DNA from: Cadophora sp. MPI-SDFR-AT-0126
Lineage: Eukaryota; Ascomycota; Leotiomycetes; Helotiales; Ploettnerulaceae
Assembly (NCBI GenBank): GCA_020747065.1
Contig: JAGMVK010000006.1
Location: forward strand, 992,001 to 1,056,000
Direction of reading: 5' to 3'
Length of the DNA: 64,000 bases
Positions 1 to 10,710 of the stretch are shown piece by piece. The notes beneath the pieces were generated by a model. That model worked only from the letters and a program-made list of their open reading frames with translations, did not search any database and was not told the origin of the DNA. Made by a program: the position numbers and the translations under genes. The first letter of the stretch is position 1; each line of letters begins with the position of its first letter.

Positions 1-133
1 CGATATACTGTACTGTACCTAGGCCATCGAACTCAACTCCAAAGCAGTGACCACGTTTCCGCGAATCGCATGCCTCGAATCTTTGACATTACGTAGCCTT
101 GGCACCATTATCATCATCATCATCATCACAGCA

Positions 134-1444
134 ATGGCGCCTCTTCTCGAAGATCCTCGATATCGACAGACCTGGAACCAATTCTCTCAGAACGCCGAAT
201 CTGCGACCGAAACTGCAGCCGCAGGTATTTGGACCTTCCAACACAGATACATAAATCCTTGCTTCTCTTCAATCGCGTCCAGCTTCGAACAATGTACAGC
301 TCCCTGTTTCCCAGATCGCGAAGAACGTGCGCGGCGCATAAGAGAGCGAGGACGAACAAGAGGGAGGGCGGAATTGAGTTTTGATTTCTATGATGATTGG
401 GATGAAGACGATGGTGGTGCAAGTGGAGGGCTCCTTGGAGGAGGCTGGGGGAACGACGAACTGGACAGACTGTTGGCAGGGAGTGGATCGCATAGCGGAC
501 CCAGTACAGGAGTCAATCAAGCACCCAGGAGGAAGAGGGGAATGAGTTACGGTACGCGGGGTAGACGAAAAAGTCTTGAGCCGGACCCGACTGTCATACC
601 GAGTACGAGTGCACTGGGGTTTCTGGGACGGTTACCATTTAAGTTGGGTGGGACTTTGAGATATAAGCCAAGTGCAGCAGACTTGCAAGATCATCCAGGA
701 GCACAAAGATCTGACTTCCATGATGAAGAGGGAGAGCCACTCATACCGGATGATCAGAGTGATGATGGTGGGATCAGAAGGAAAGGTCATAATAGGAATC
801 GGAGTTCTACTGCAAGTTCGGGAGAGACAACGGATTCGATGCGATCGCGTGGAGATCTTTTCCCTAGTGATGGAGAAGATGATGCGGTACCTTTGAGTGA
901 TGAATTTGCTATGGTTTTGGAGAGGAGAATGACCAACACGACTACCGACGACAGGAGTAGTGGGAAAACAAAGGCCGGGAAAGGCAAGAGGCCATCTGGA
1001 TCTAGGACTGTGTCGAGGACACTTTCTCGGACTACTCAGTCATCACAATCAAGACCTTCGATTCATCGCGCCAGCTCTGCATCATTACCGCAAACACCGG
1101 ATGCACAGAGTCCAGGCATGGTGGAGACCTCGTCATTGACGGACTTGCAACAGGAAGAAGAGAGGATACGACACGAGGAAGAAATGGAAGTCGAAAGGAA
1201 ACGACAAGCTGCTGTGAAGCTAGCCATTGAGCGTGGACTACACGCTGAAGAACCTGAGTCTATATCAGAGACCAAGATGGAACCTACCCAGGTAGCGAAT
1301 ATTCCTACATCAGATGAGGTTCCTGTCGAGAATGCGGCAACTCCAAGTACAGACGCTCTACCGGAAGACCCTCGTTCTGGGTTAGGAAATGTTGGTGATA
1401 CTCGGGAAGACTTCATACCTGCCAGGTTACCACACTTCAGCTGA
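134..1444 (+). CDS. Conserved fungal protein of unknown function, low-complexity and acidic
   Basis: Single-exon frame of 436 residues from the ATG at 134. The open frame extends upstream to a GTG at 47, but that stretch is a His/Ile-coding ATC repeat and the ATG at 134 begins a cleaner protein (MAPLLEDPRYRQTW). The N-terminal third holds a Cys/aromatic segment (about residues 35-60) and an Arg-rich stretch, then an acidic and Gly-rich segment. A block near residues 160-185 (GFLGRLPFKLGGTLRYKP) looks like the conserved core. The rest is charged, Ser/Thr-rich and probably disordered, with an EEERIRHEEEMEVERKR helix near the C-terminus. I recognise this as the type of hypothetical protein conserved in Pezizomycotina but cannot give it a function. 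The first 133 bases of the window are its 5' region. Confidence 0.7.
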   Translation: MAPLLEDPRYRQTWNQFSQNAESATETAAAGIWTFQHRYINPCFSSIASSFEQCTAPCFPDREERARRIRERGRTRGRAELSFDFYDDWDEDDGGASGGLLGGGWGNDELDRLLAGSGSHSGPSTGVNQAPRRKRGMSYGTRGRRKSLEPDPTVIPSTSALGFLGRLPFKLGGTLRYKPSAADLQDHPGAQRSDFHDEEGEPLIPDDQSDDGGIRRKGHNRNRSSTASSGETTDSMRSRGDLFPSDGEDDAVPLSDEFAMVLERRMTNTTTDDRSSGKTKAGKGKRPSGSRTVSRTLSRTTQSSQSRPSIHRASSASLPQTPDAQSPGMVETSSLTDLQQEEERIRHEEEMEVERKRQAAVKLAIERGLHAEEPESISETKMEPTQVANIPTSDEVPVENAATPSTDALPEDPRSGLGNVGDTREDFIPARLPHFS

Positions 1445-1636
1445 GTTGGAGATACTTTGGCTTTACACTCGGGAATTGGTTATTAGGGAGGTGATAATTG
1501 GCGTTATATAAGCATGCGAAGTGCTCGCTGCTGCTGAACTGGTGTTTGGGAATTGGTGCATAATCTGCAATACAATGGAGGCATTGAGAGCATCTCAGTC
1601 GAGATGAAAGTGTATTACTAAGATGTGAACTACCGT

Positions 1637-2689
1637 CTAAAGCTTACTCTTTCCGCCCAAGAAAGATTGTGCCTGCTTCAGCTGTTCAACTGCTTCTGAA
1701 ACCATCTCGTCCACAATCTGCTTCGCCGGCTGGATACTTGTAATAACACCTGCCACGACACCCATCAAGTGCGGGATGTCAAAGTCATTTCCTTTCTCCA
1801 TATCATACTCCAATGGCACAACACCCTTCTCTGTCAACTCCTTGATCTTCTCGGGCTGAGCCTCCCACTTATCAATCCACGCATTCCTCTTGGTCCTCAA
1901 CGGCCTTCCGCTAACCACCAATGTTCTGACCGTATCCTCAAACGCAGCACTCACAACGCCCTCCTTGTGTGCTTGACTGCATCCTGCCTCCGTACTCGCC
2001 ACAAACCTCGTCCCAACCCAGACACCCGTAGCACCCTGCATCAAACTACTCGCCAAACTCCTCCCATTGTAAATGCCGCCAGCAGCAACAACCAGCGCCG
2101 TCTGCCCCTTCAACATCTTCGGCTTATACTGCCTCGCGACATCCACAACCGCAGGAATCAGAATCGAGTTCGGGATATCGCCGGTGTGGCCGCCTCCCTC
2201 ACCTCCCTGCGCACACACGATATCCACGCCCGCGTCGAGAGCTTTCTTTGCATGTTTTGGCGCCCCAACCATATTCATAATCAGGATACCGGCTTCGTGC
2301 AAGCGCTTGATGACATGTGGTGGCGGAATGCCCACCGCGCTGATGAACAGCTTTGCGCCCTCCTCGATCGTCACAGTGATCAAATCGTCTAGCTGACCAT
2401 GCGTGTAATCATGATTCGTCTTCCTCGCTCCCTCGCCTACTTTTGGGAGAGCCAGATCTACGCCAAATGAGAGGGAGGGTGAGTCGAGGTTGGCTTTGAG
2501 CTCGTGGATGATTTCACGGAGCTGTTGGGGTGTGTATCCTAACCCACCGATGCAACCTAGGCCGCCTGCATTGGAGACTGCTGCTGCGAGGGGGCCACCG
2601 GATGTACGTGCCATGCCAGCGAGGAGGATGGGATGTTTGATATTGAGGAGGGTGGTGAGGGGCGTGGTTACAGGGCCTTGGGATGCCAT
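1637..2689 (-). CDS. Nitronate monooxygenase (2-nitropropane dioxygenase family)
   Basis: Intronless, 350 residues, ATG at 2689. FMN-dependent enzymes of this family oxidise alkyl nitronates (propionate-3-nitronate, 2-nitropropane). The sequence shows the TIM-barrel start (HPILLAGMART, then SNAGGLGCIGG), a glycine-rich segment with the expected catalytic His (AQGGEGGGHTGD, about residue 165), and the phosphate-binding end VVAAGGIYNGRSLASSLMQGATGVWVGTRF. Length and motif order match the family. There is no targeting signal. It lacks the C-terminal PTS1-like tripeptide found in some fungal members, ending in KSKL. A second, more distant copy lies at 49545-50612 on the other strand. A minus-strand TATAAA about 120 bp upstream is a plausible promoter element. 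Confidence 0.93.
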   Translation of the reverse strand: MASQGPVTTPLTTLLNIKHPILLAGMARTSGGPLAAAVSNAGGLGCIGGLGYTPQQLREIIHELKANLDSPSLSFGVDLALPKVGEGARKTNHDYTHGQLDDLITVTIEEGAKLFISAVGIPPPHVIKRLHEAGILIMNMVGAPKHAKKALDAGVDIVCAQGGEGGGHTGDIPNSILIPAVVDVARQYKPKMLKGQTALVVAAGGIYNGRSLASSLMQGATGVWVGTRFVASTEAGCSQAHKEGVVSAAFEDTVRTLVVSGRPLRTKRNAWIDKWEAQPEKIKELTEKGVVPLEYDMEKGNDFDIPHLMGVVAGVITSIQPAKQIVDEMVSEAVEQLKQAQSFLGGKSKL

Positions 2690-2806
2690 AATTGCGGTCC
2701 TTCCGATTGTTGATGCACTACCGTTTAAGATGGGTGTATGTCCCTTCGCAATTGAGGTTGCTGTGATAGATGAAAGGAATGGGATAAGAAGACTTCCTAC
2801 TCGCAG

Positions 2807-2812
2807 TTTATA
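2807..2812 (-). promoter_or_regulatory. Candidate TATA box of the nitronate monooxygenase gene
   Basis: The minus strand reads TATAAA about 120 bp upstream of the ATG at 2689. It is placed by sequence only; spacing fits a fungal core promoter with a short 5' UTR. Confidence 0.35.
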
Positions 2813-5275
2813 GATACGTGAGAAATATACTTACAAAGTGTAGAGGTGCAGTAGCTTTATCACTTTGTACTACTAGTCTGTGGGGTAAAAGATGGAGGAG
2901 AAGTTGGGGTTTCGCGAGGCTCCGTCGGATGTTGATTATTGAAACGCGGAGAGCCGAGGCTTAAAGGTCAGGGACTTGGCAGGGTGCGTTTGCACGTGCG
3001 ATGGAAAGGGAATTCTCGCATGCTATTTGATTTCTTGCGAGGTACAGATGAGGAGGTCCTTCTTTACCTCGATCCGTGGGTATGACTTTGAGGGTATCTA
3101 CAAGAGCCTGCTGATCTTTCAGTGGTGAGTTTTGGTCCAAGTCTGAGTTGGTGGTAGAGGTCTCCTCGCTTACACCAAAAGTCAATTTCTTTATTGACTT
3201 TTCAGCATAAGTGTCATGAGTCGATCAAGGCATGCCAACGTCAGCTATTTTGAGCGCTGTCTGGATGTACGCAAGGACTTGGGAGGATATTTGAATGTTA
3301 AGATAAGCTCCAGGCTATTCTCCCCATCAAAATTAGCCATCATCTCCGTCCCATTCAGCCAAGCGAGAACAGCCAAAATTAGTAGGGATTCCATGAATAG
3401 CTGACATTTTGTTGCACATCGCATTTTCGAGGTCAAAGCAAAAAGCGAGGTAGGACAGCTCATCTAAATTGCTTCTGTTTTGTTTTGCAAACGATTGAAA
3501 CACCCTTTCAGGTTCCTCCAAGCTGACTCGACCGAAACCTCTCTCGACCTTCCTGAGGGTGCTCCTTCTCGAGCATTCTCATCCGCGATAAGTTACACCA
3601 ATATGCCAGGTTTTCCTTGCTATCAGGCTTGTTGAGTCTTTTGAAGTGTCGCTCCCTCTGTGATCTTTTGCTATCACACATATAGTGTGGGAGACGGCCA
3701 CTGTAAGCGTCATGAAAATATTCGTCGGCAGAGTCGTTGTTTCAACTTCTGGGTCAAGCATGTGAATGGTCAGATCTTGAGTGTCCCTTCCTAAGCCCTT
3801 CCTGTATGACGTAGAAATGCATGTAGGCACACGTTGCACAACCATGTGGGAAGAAAGATAATGCGACCATACTTTGCAACGGCTATCATAGTTGAGATTT
3901 CCCGGTTTCAAGCAGCATTGATTCAGTATCTCCTTGCAGCGAGTACACTAGTTCAAAAAGCCATCCCATAGTTTGCTACCCAAGTGATGAGTCTGGCACG
4001 GTAATCGGAACCAGGTTCTCTAACATTGTAAATTACAGTCTTCACGCCGACAAATACGCCTGGCAGAAATCTCTTGAGCAGGGTTACCTCCATGACGATT
4101 TCGCTTCTGTCTGTTAACACGGCGTCTGGCTCGATGACTGACCGTAACGTTTCTTGCCGCGGATTTTCTTCGAGAAAGCATCGCTCTGAGTTCAACACAC
4201 TTTCGGAGTTTTACAACATTATAGCAAGAGGTCTTGATCACTGTGCACACATTTCCGATCGATATGTATTAAGCTACGAACATTGGCTTCTCGAAATCTG
4301 TTGGTGTTCTTGAACTTGGATCAATGGCGCTGCTCTGTCTGACCCATGCTGCCTCTCCGGAAGGATCAGGAAGCTAGACATCCATGCATCACCCATTACC
4401 AATTGAGCTCGGGCAAGGACTTCACCCCATAAAGAGCTTCAATCACCGTAGCATATAAGACTTCAGGCTGTAGATGCTGCTCTGTATCGTCCAGAGCAGC
4501 TTACAAACTCCTCAAAACTTTCGCATAATTCATCAAGGCCTGCTATTCTGGAGCTGGAGCAGGGGAATTGCTTTGGTGTGCACAGCAATGACGAAATCAA
4601 TTGCATCTCTCGGACTTTGAACATCATTGTAGTGAGAAGGTATGTGTGAAGCATGATGAGCGCCGCTGAGCTTTTGGTTGGGCGACGGGACGGCGTGGAC
4701 TTTGTGATTGTATCAGGCCGATTGGACGACAGGCATGAAGCATTGCCAATTTGACAAGAACAGGAAATCGAAGTTGGTTTTGGCGCATGTCAACTCGAAA
4801 CCTGAAGTCAATGAACCACGGGGAACAGTTTCAGGAGATAGTGCCATTTCCATACGTAAGCTTTATACAATAGTTTTGCCTTCCCCCTCATTCTGTGATG
4901 GCACTCGCTCAGCCTTGATGTTCTAAGGTACGGACGATACAGCAGTGCTCCTTTCCGATGCTTAAGATGACTTACATATCTGGAGACCTTCAATTCCGGG
5001 ACGCAACTACAGACAGTCTAGTGGCTCGACAATAAGCCCCCAGAAGTTCTCGAACTTAATCAATCGAAATCACCAAATCTCAAAATTCTCAGCGAAAATA
5101 GGCTCAGTAAGTTTTTCTCGTTGACCACTGCCCAAACCTTCTGACATTACAAACCGTCCATGTGTCACTGTGACATCAGTTAATCAACCGACTTTGAGAA
5201 CAATTTCGGACCCACAACTCCGCGCAAAATATCGAGCAGACCACAACCTCAGCGTACAATAACTGCCAACCCCTC
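2813..5275. other. Gene-poor interval, no supported gene
   Basis: About 2.5 kb with only short overlapping frames on both strands. Two minus-strand frames (3333-3521 and 3953-4198) have protein-like composition but no start, splice sites or recognisable domain. They could be gene relics. The left end holds the upstream region of the nitronate monooxygenase gene, and the right end is downstream of the SLATT gene. Confidence 0.5.
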
Positions 5276-5977
5276 TCATCTGGCACCAAGTACAGGCGGT
5301 ACAGTTCCACCAGCAGCCCCAGGACCCGTCGGTGCACCACCGCTATAATAATTCGGCTTATTTCTCTCAACGGTGGCCCTAGCATTCGAGTACTTGTTGA
5401 AGCAAGTCTGGATCACGTCCGCCGTACTCATACCATCTTCCGCAATGCGTGAATCCATCATCTCAACCAGATACATCTCGACCTTGTCGTACTCATTCCA
5501 GTCGTTTCTGATCCTTCCGGGCAGGCCTGAATTGTGGAGCAGGGCCACAAGACCAGCGTTGACAGTGTTTGCTGCCGCGAGGATGGTGATCGCAGTGCCG
5601 TTCTTGTTGGATGCAGATCCTAAGGCTGTGAGGGCGGCACCGAGCAGGATTTGAAGGACCAGACAAGTGTTATATAGGGTCGCGGTGAAGTAATATGAAA
5701 ACTGAGCCTTGCGACGCCGCCTAATGGTAGCTTTGTACAAGCCGTCTGGAATGCGTTTATCGATTCGGATAGTGGAGTCCTTCTTAGGCTCTTCGTATCG
5801 AGAGGGAGGGGCACCAATGGCTCGACAAACAGCTTTATGCGCATCATCAGATAGAATAGTGACGCCTGGTGTGAGTTTGGAAGGTTGTGGGACAGGTGTG
5901 TTGACAGAGCCAGCGTGGCCGTCTTCACTGACGTGTGAGTCCATTGTTTTCTCTTCGGACTGGGGTGAAGTAGACAT
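5276..5977 (-). CDS. SLATT-domain membrane protein (fungal SLATT family)
   Basis: Intronless, 233 residues, ATG at 5977. Residues 1-80 are polar; a segment around 44-60 (DDAHKAVCRAIGAPP) is typical of fungal SLATT proteins. A basic patch (RRRRK, 86-90) precedes two hydrophobic helices (about 96-121 and 128-149) joined by a short loop, followed by an amphipathic, acidic helix (DWNEYDKVEMYLVEMMDSRIAEDG). The tail is Gly/Pro-rich. The two-helix plus soluble-helix layout and the N-terminal motif match the fungal branch of SLATT (SMODS and SLOG-associating 2TM effector) domains. In bacteria these are predicted pore-forming effectors of nucleotide-signalling conflict systems; in fungi their role is unknown. 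No NLR or nucleotidyltransferase partner is adjacent, so any immune role here is inference. Confidence 0.8.
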   Translation of the reverse strand: MSTSPQSEEKTMDSHVSEDGHAGSVNTPVPQPSKLTPGVTILSDDAHKAVCRAIGAPPSRYEEPKKDSTIRIDKRIPDGLYKATIRRRRKAQFSYYFTATLYNTCLVLQILLGAALTALGSASNKNGTAITILAAANTVNAGLVALLHNSGLPGRIRNDWNEYDKVEMYLVEMMDSRIAEDGMSTADVIQTCFNKYSNARATVERNKPNYYSGGAPTGPGAAGGTVPPVLGAR

Positions 5978-7281
5978 TCTTTGTCCCGGTCCGGGCTCTC
6001 TTGCTTTGCGTATAGGGCTGGGAGTAATTGGATGGTGATAGATAGGTTAACATGTACTGAGTGAGGCTGGGAATATAGGTGAATCAAGAACTTGGCTACT
6101 CGAAGGTAAATAGCTCAAACGAGGTCACCGCTCGGCTCAATGGAAATATCACACGAGACGGAAGTCGTGACCAAAAACAATTCATACAAAGAAACAAGCA
6201 TTTGATGGAAAGTGCGAGAGGAAAGAGAGAAGATAAGCTCTTAGGGCTGACACGTTACCGCCACAACTATGCAGCGCAAATTGGAGGCACAGGCGAGAAA
6301 CCGTCCGACAGGCTTTCCACCAGCCTGGTGCATATTCTCAGGTCAGAAGTAGCAAGCCTGCCCAGTTCGTGTTACCTAGCTCAGCCAGACTACCTATCAC
6401 TGACAGTTCCCGTTCCTGATGTTTGGTCTAGAAACACACAGATCCTGCAGGCGAGAAAGTATGTTTGCACAACTATCGTGTAATTGTTACATTTGGGGTG
6501 CAGGTTCAGCTGCATGGGTTCAGCCATGGGGTTGAAATTGAGTTGCCCCTAATGGTTCGCTTAGGGACGAGGTCAGCGCCAAGAAAACAGACAGCGAGTC
6601 ACGTTGATCATCTTCACTTTCATTCCTTTGGCGACGAATTAGATGTGCAAGTATCTGTCGAGACGGGAGCTTGAGTCAAATTGTGGCTTCAAAGCTTGGG
6701 TCGACTGGAAAGGTTTGAAACTCGTTCACCGAGCAGGGTTCTTGAGAGATATGGTAAAGTGTGTAGCTTGAATGGAGATGCAGCTATCAAGGCAACGAGC
6801 TGAAGTAGAACAATTACTATCAAGAGGTTAATTTGAGGATGACAAGTAATGGAAAGATAAAAGAGCAGAAATTTCATGTAATGCGATCTTAAACAGAGTG
6901 ACGGGAAGTCGCTGAGGCCTAGTCAAGTGCATAGGCGGTCTTAAGACTAGACACAACTAGTGCCTCGCCTTCTGCATATCATCACCTGAGAGACTTCAAA
7001 ACAAATCTTACAAAGTAAAAAGAAAGGCTTTAAATACCTATTTTAGAAGGCATTATAGGTAGCTCAAAAGTTTAGGAGAGCTGCTCACTAGGCTTCCAAC
7101 AATTACTGGGGTAGTAAGAGCGAACAAGATACATCGAAGTTCGCACTTATTAATAGGGCATTAGTATTATCAATTGAGATCACACTATATGTTTCCGATG
7201 CAATTAAACATATCGAATAGATTAATATCAGTCGCTTCACTAAATACTGTAGTCGCCCACTGAGTCTCTTGGAAGTAAAGT
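5978..7281. other. Upstream region of the SLATT gene and AT-rich gene-poor DNA
   Basis: The first few hundred bases are the promoter side of the SLATT gene. From about 6880 the sequence becomes AT-rich, with no coding frame longer than chance and no recognisable transposon motif. Confidence 0.4.
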
Positions 7282-7836
7282 TGAAATACGTAGCTGAGCT
7301 AGGCGGACACGTGACGAAAAGTCAAAAAGCTTGGTGAGCGACTACATTCTTATATGCAGCGATCCTGTACAATCAATGCACACTATCCTTGCAACCTCAA
7401 TCTTATATTTGCGACCTTAATCAGAGCCCTGTGAAGACACTAAATTGAAGCTTATGATTTTGGTAAGCGACCTTTGAAGGCTTGGCACTCCCTCCTGCCA
7501 ATCTTCTGCATCCAAAAGCTTGGTGGGCGACCACATGCAAAATAATAGCGATCTCAGGCAATCAGTTCCTGATACTCCAGGAGCCTCATTGATATACTTG
7601 CGACCTCGAGTGGAGCTCTGGTTGCGGGACATTCGGATTTAATGGCACTGGTCAGCGACTTGAAAAGGCTTGGCGGTTGAGCCCAAGAAACAGTTTCATG
7701 TAAAAACTTGGTGAGCGACGTCAGATAAAGAGCCAGCAACTGAGTTCAATCCTTTAAGCACGTGCAACATATAAGGTCAAGAGCATGCCGACCTCTATTA
7801 AAGCTATGGTCATGTACTGAAATAGGTAGCTGAGCT
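7282..7836. repeat. Diverged 189-bp tandem repeat with flanking direct repeats
   Basis: A phrase like AAAGCTTGGTGAGCGAC recurs at 7325, 7514 and 7703, exactly 189 bp apart each time. Internal landmarks repeat with the same spacing: TTGCGACCT at about 7409 and 7598, and GGTAAGCGAC/GGTCAGCGAC at 7462 and 7650 (188 bp, one indel). This gives two full units and a partial third; a weaker fourth start may lie near 7892. A 19-bp direct repeat (TGAAATA then GTAGCTGAGCT, one mismatch) sits at 7282-7300 and 7818-7836 around the array. The units do not encode a continuous protein. Origin is unknown: minisatellite or remnant of a repetitive element. Confidence 0.8.
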
Positions 7837-8500
7837 GTAGAGGGTGACCTCATAAGTCGTAGCCTCTAGCAAGTGGAATTACTGTTCTTCTGGTCAGCCA
7901 CCAGGAGCTCCTGACTTCTAATTGTAGCCATATGTCAAGCGGGGGATATTTCAGGATTATAAACTCTTTGTTCGTTCAATGATCTCGCCTAACCCAAATG
8001 TTCTCCATCACAGCTTCTATGGAGGTGGGTATCAGCTTCAAAGTAGAGCAGACACTGAGCTGCCAGTGACATTGGAATGGCATTCATCGACAATTCATCT
8101 TGAACGAACTCGGATTTTGAGCTTTCACGTGTGGTACGAGAAATGCAGGTTTCTGGAAACGTGTCTTGTTGGAATTTCTTGATGGACTGTTGACACTGAA
8201 TTAAGCGAGATCCAAAGTCCTACCCCAAGGCTGGGCCATGTTCAATCCCCACTACACGTCTGTACTGAGTCCAAAATCTAAAGTATCGTACAAGCATGAC
8301 CCAAAAACGCAAATGACTAACTCCAAAGAAAGTCTTCCGAAAGAGAAAGCCTCCAAATTCTCGCTCTAGACATCCAGTCTCTTCTCCAAGACTAACCCGT
8401 CCAATGGCCAATGGCAGCCAAAATATGAGAGCCATGTCATCTCAATCCAGCTGCTCCCAGAAATCCTTATGCACCCCAAATCATGATCCAACAGTCGTGA
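7837..8500. other. Intergenic, no supported gene
   Basis: About 660 bp between the tandem repeat and the 3' end of the next gene. Nothing beyond short chance frames and a possible faint repeat unit at about 7892. Confidence 0.4.
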
Positions 8501-9836
8501 CTATAGGTAACTGGCCAATCTCGGATCATTCCGAACAGCCTTTGCCAGAATCCCTCGACCATCCGCTCTGCGCGTCAACTTTCCACGAATAGAATCCGGA
8601 TCATCGCTGGTAAAGTACTCCGCATTAGGATCGTCTCCAGCCAACTTTATTCTGTTCAACAGAAGCTGTAAGTTGTACAACTTCAAGTATCCTCCAGGTA
8701 CATGCTTCAAACACTCCATCTGCAGACGAGCAAGAGACTTTAATGAGGTCGTGTAGACAATGGTACCAGCATATCCTTTCAGAGGTAGTTTCGAATCTCC
8801 CTCGAAAGTCAGCAATCCGCGAGGGCTGGTTGGTCCTTCGCAATGATTCATCTCTGCTTGTCGTATACGAAGGCCGGAAGTTGAATCGACTTCGATGTAT
8901 TCTCGTATCTTTTCAGGGCGGTTTCTAAAGACATTTTCGATACTTCTGTTACCGAAAGCTGTACACTGTTACCTATTAGTGCTGTCTCACACATTTCCTG
9001 TACTAGACACTTACGAGAACGATATTGACGAAATCATTGCTATGTCTCTTGACAATGATCACCGGATGACCACGGATTTCGTTGTTAAATCGTACATCGA
9101 CGCACGCACCAGTCTTTGGCCGAAAATACTTTCCAGCAGGAAGATGGACCACACAGCCAGGACGAATGTTGTCCATCACATCATCAATTCGTTGGCCTAG
9201 AAGTTCCGGATATTTGAGATGGAATCGTAACTCTGTGTTGATGTTGACTACGTTAGTCCGATATCTGGTTACCCAAAACCGCGTCATGTCCGTGATTCTG
9301 GCTCTGAAACCGTGATTCCATCTCCAATTCGTCTCGCCAGAAAACAGCTCAGCTACCTTGAAGGCGTCTTCCCTATCCACGAAGCAAACGATTGCTGAAA
9401 CCTCATTCTCCTTCTCGCTCTTGAGAATATCCACTCCTAGAACGCGTGGGGATCGCTTGTCGTTGCTGTATCGGTTCATGATGTTGTAGACCGTCAAAGC
9501 TTTCACCGACTTCCACAAATTAACCACCTTGACGTGGCGATGAGTTTTGGCGTCGATGGGAGCTCTTTTGCCATATCTGTGGTACTCGTCGTGTACTTCA
9601 TTCTTCGGGAATCTGATCGAGAGGAATCTATTGGTCAGAGCTTCATATGGCAAGATAGCTTCTTTCTTGGGAATTCTTTTGGCGAGGTTCTTGTTCGTGG
9701 GCGCTCCATTTGCGACGATTGCCGATCCCTTCTTGTCCTTGAATTTGTGTTTGTGTTTGTCTTTGTCTTCATCTCCAGTCCGTTCATCCGGCTCTGATTG
9801 ACCTTGTCCGCCTTCCATCGCAGTGCCTTGCATCAT
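8501..9836 (-). CDS. Conserved hypothetical protein, two exons, Lys-rich N-terminus
   Basis: Exons 9836-9015 and 8965-8501, giving 428 residues. The 49-nt intron has a GTAAGTG donor, a CACTAAT branch-like site and an AACAG acceptor. It removes an in-frame TAG and joins two frames cleanly (NIVL to CTAFGNRS). The N-terminal 40 residues are Asp/Lys/His-rich and probably disordered. A middle region (about 60-190) contains VVCFVDREDAFKVAELF-like text that resembles an RNA-recognition or ligand-binding fold. The C-terminal half has a GHPVIIVKRHSNDFVNIVLCTAFG segment reminiscent of small beta-barrel (PemK/SH3-like) proteins. Neither resemblance is firm, and I do not recognise the family. The splice reconstruction is well supported; function is unknown. 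Confidence 0.7.
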
Positions 9837-10710
9837 GAACGAAAGAGATCGAACCTGTGAACAAGGCGTTACAGAATAACCAAAATCGATCCTGAGAATT
9901 CTTCAAATAATGATTTGTTTTTAATTTAACATTGACCTCGCTACTCGCCGCATTCACTAATCAAACTGACCTCGAAAATGGCTCGAATTCATCTCAGCCA
10001 GGGTAGTGCTCCACTCGAAGTGAATGCCTTTGATTGACTCATAATAGCTCTACTAACTTCTCGTTGTTCTATCAGCATCTCAAATGGCAGTTTTTACCAT
10101 TAATTTAGGCAGGGTCTTCATCTTAAAGCTAGTGCTGTTGTTGTATCGACGCACTGCCAGTGTCTGCTTTGTACTGGAAGAACCAGTATATTGTATGGTC
10201 CTGCCAGAATGGCAAACTACTAGAGAATACACTTCAAAGTCCCCTGTGATCCGTTGAGAGCAGTTCATCATCAAGTCTGAGGCGAATCAAGGACACTAAG
10301 GAGGAGACTTTGAGGTTATCTCGCTTCGAGTTCCCCTTCGGCTATTTAGGGGCCAAGAAAACACAAACCTCAAAAATTTCCTGACAGGTTCGACTGAGAG
10401 GTTGACCTTGGAGGTTGCCGCTTGTGCCTTCTTTTTCCAACCTCAAGATCACCAACAATTGACTACTGTTGTTCAATGATGGTTTTGCAGCAAATTCTTG
10501 GTGTGAAGTACCCTAGAGCGCTTGCTCCGCCGTCAAGGTAATAAGCTGGCATCTCTAGGAGCTTGTAGAATGCACCAATTTAAACGACATCGAGCAAGAA
10601 TCAAGCACTACTAACAATTAGGGTATATGGTTTCCATTTATTCATTTCTCATGACAATTATATATCACTCCGATTCACCCAACATTTTCCTGTCTTACCC
10701 ATCTCTCACA
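9837..10710. other. Intergenic between two minus-strand genes
   Basis: About 870 bp holding the promoter of the hypothetical gene to the left and the 3' side of the polymerase delta gene to the right. No coding frame or RNA gene is visible. Confidence 0.4.

Noticed and set aside
3333..4198. Protein-like minus-strand frames (for example the 81-residue frame 3953-4198)
   Set aside because: No start, splice sites, recognised domain or continuation on either side; kept only as possible relics.
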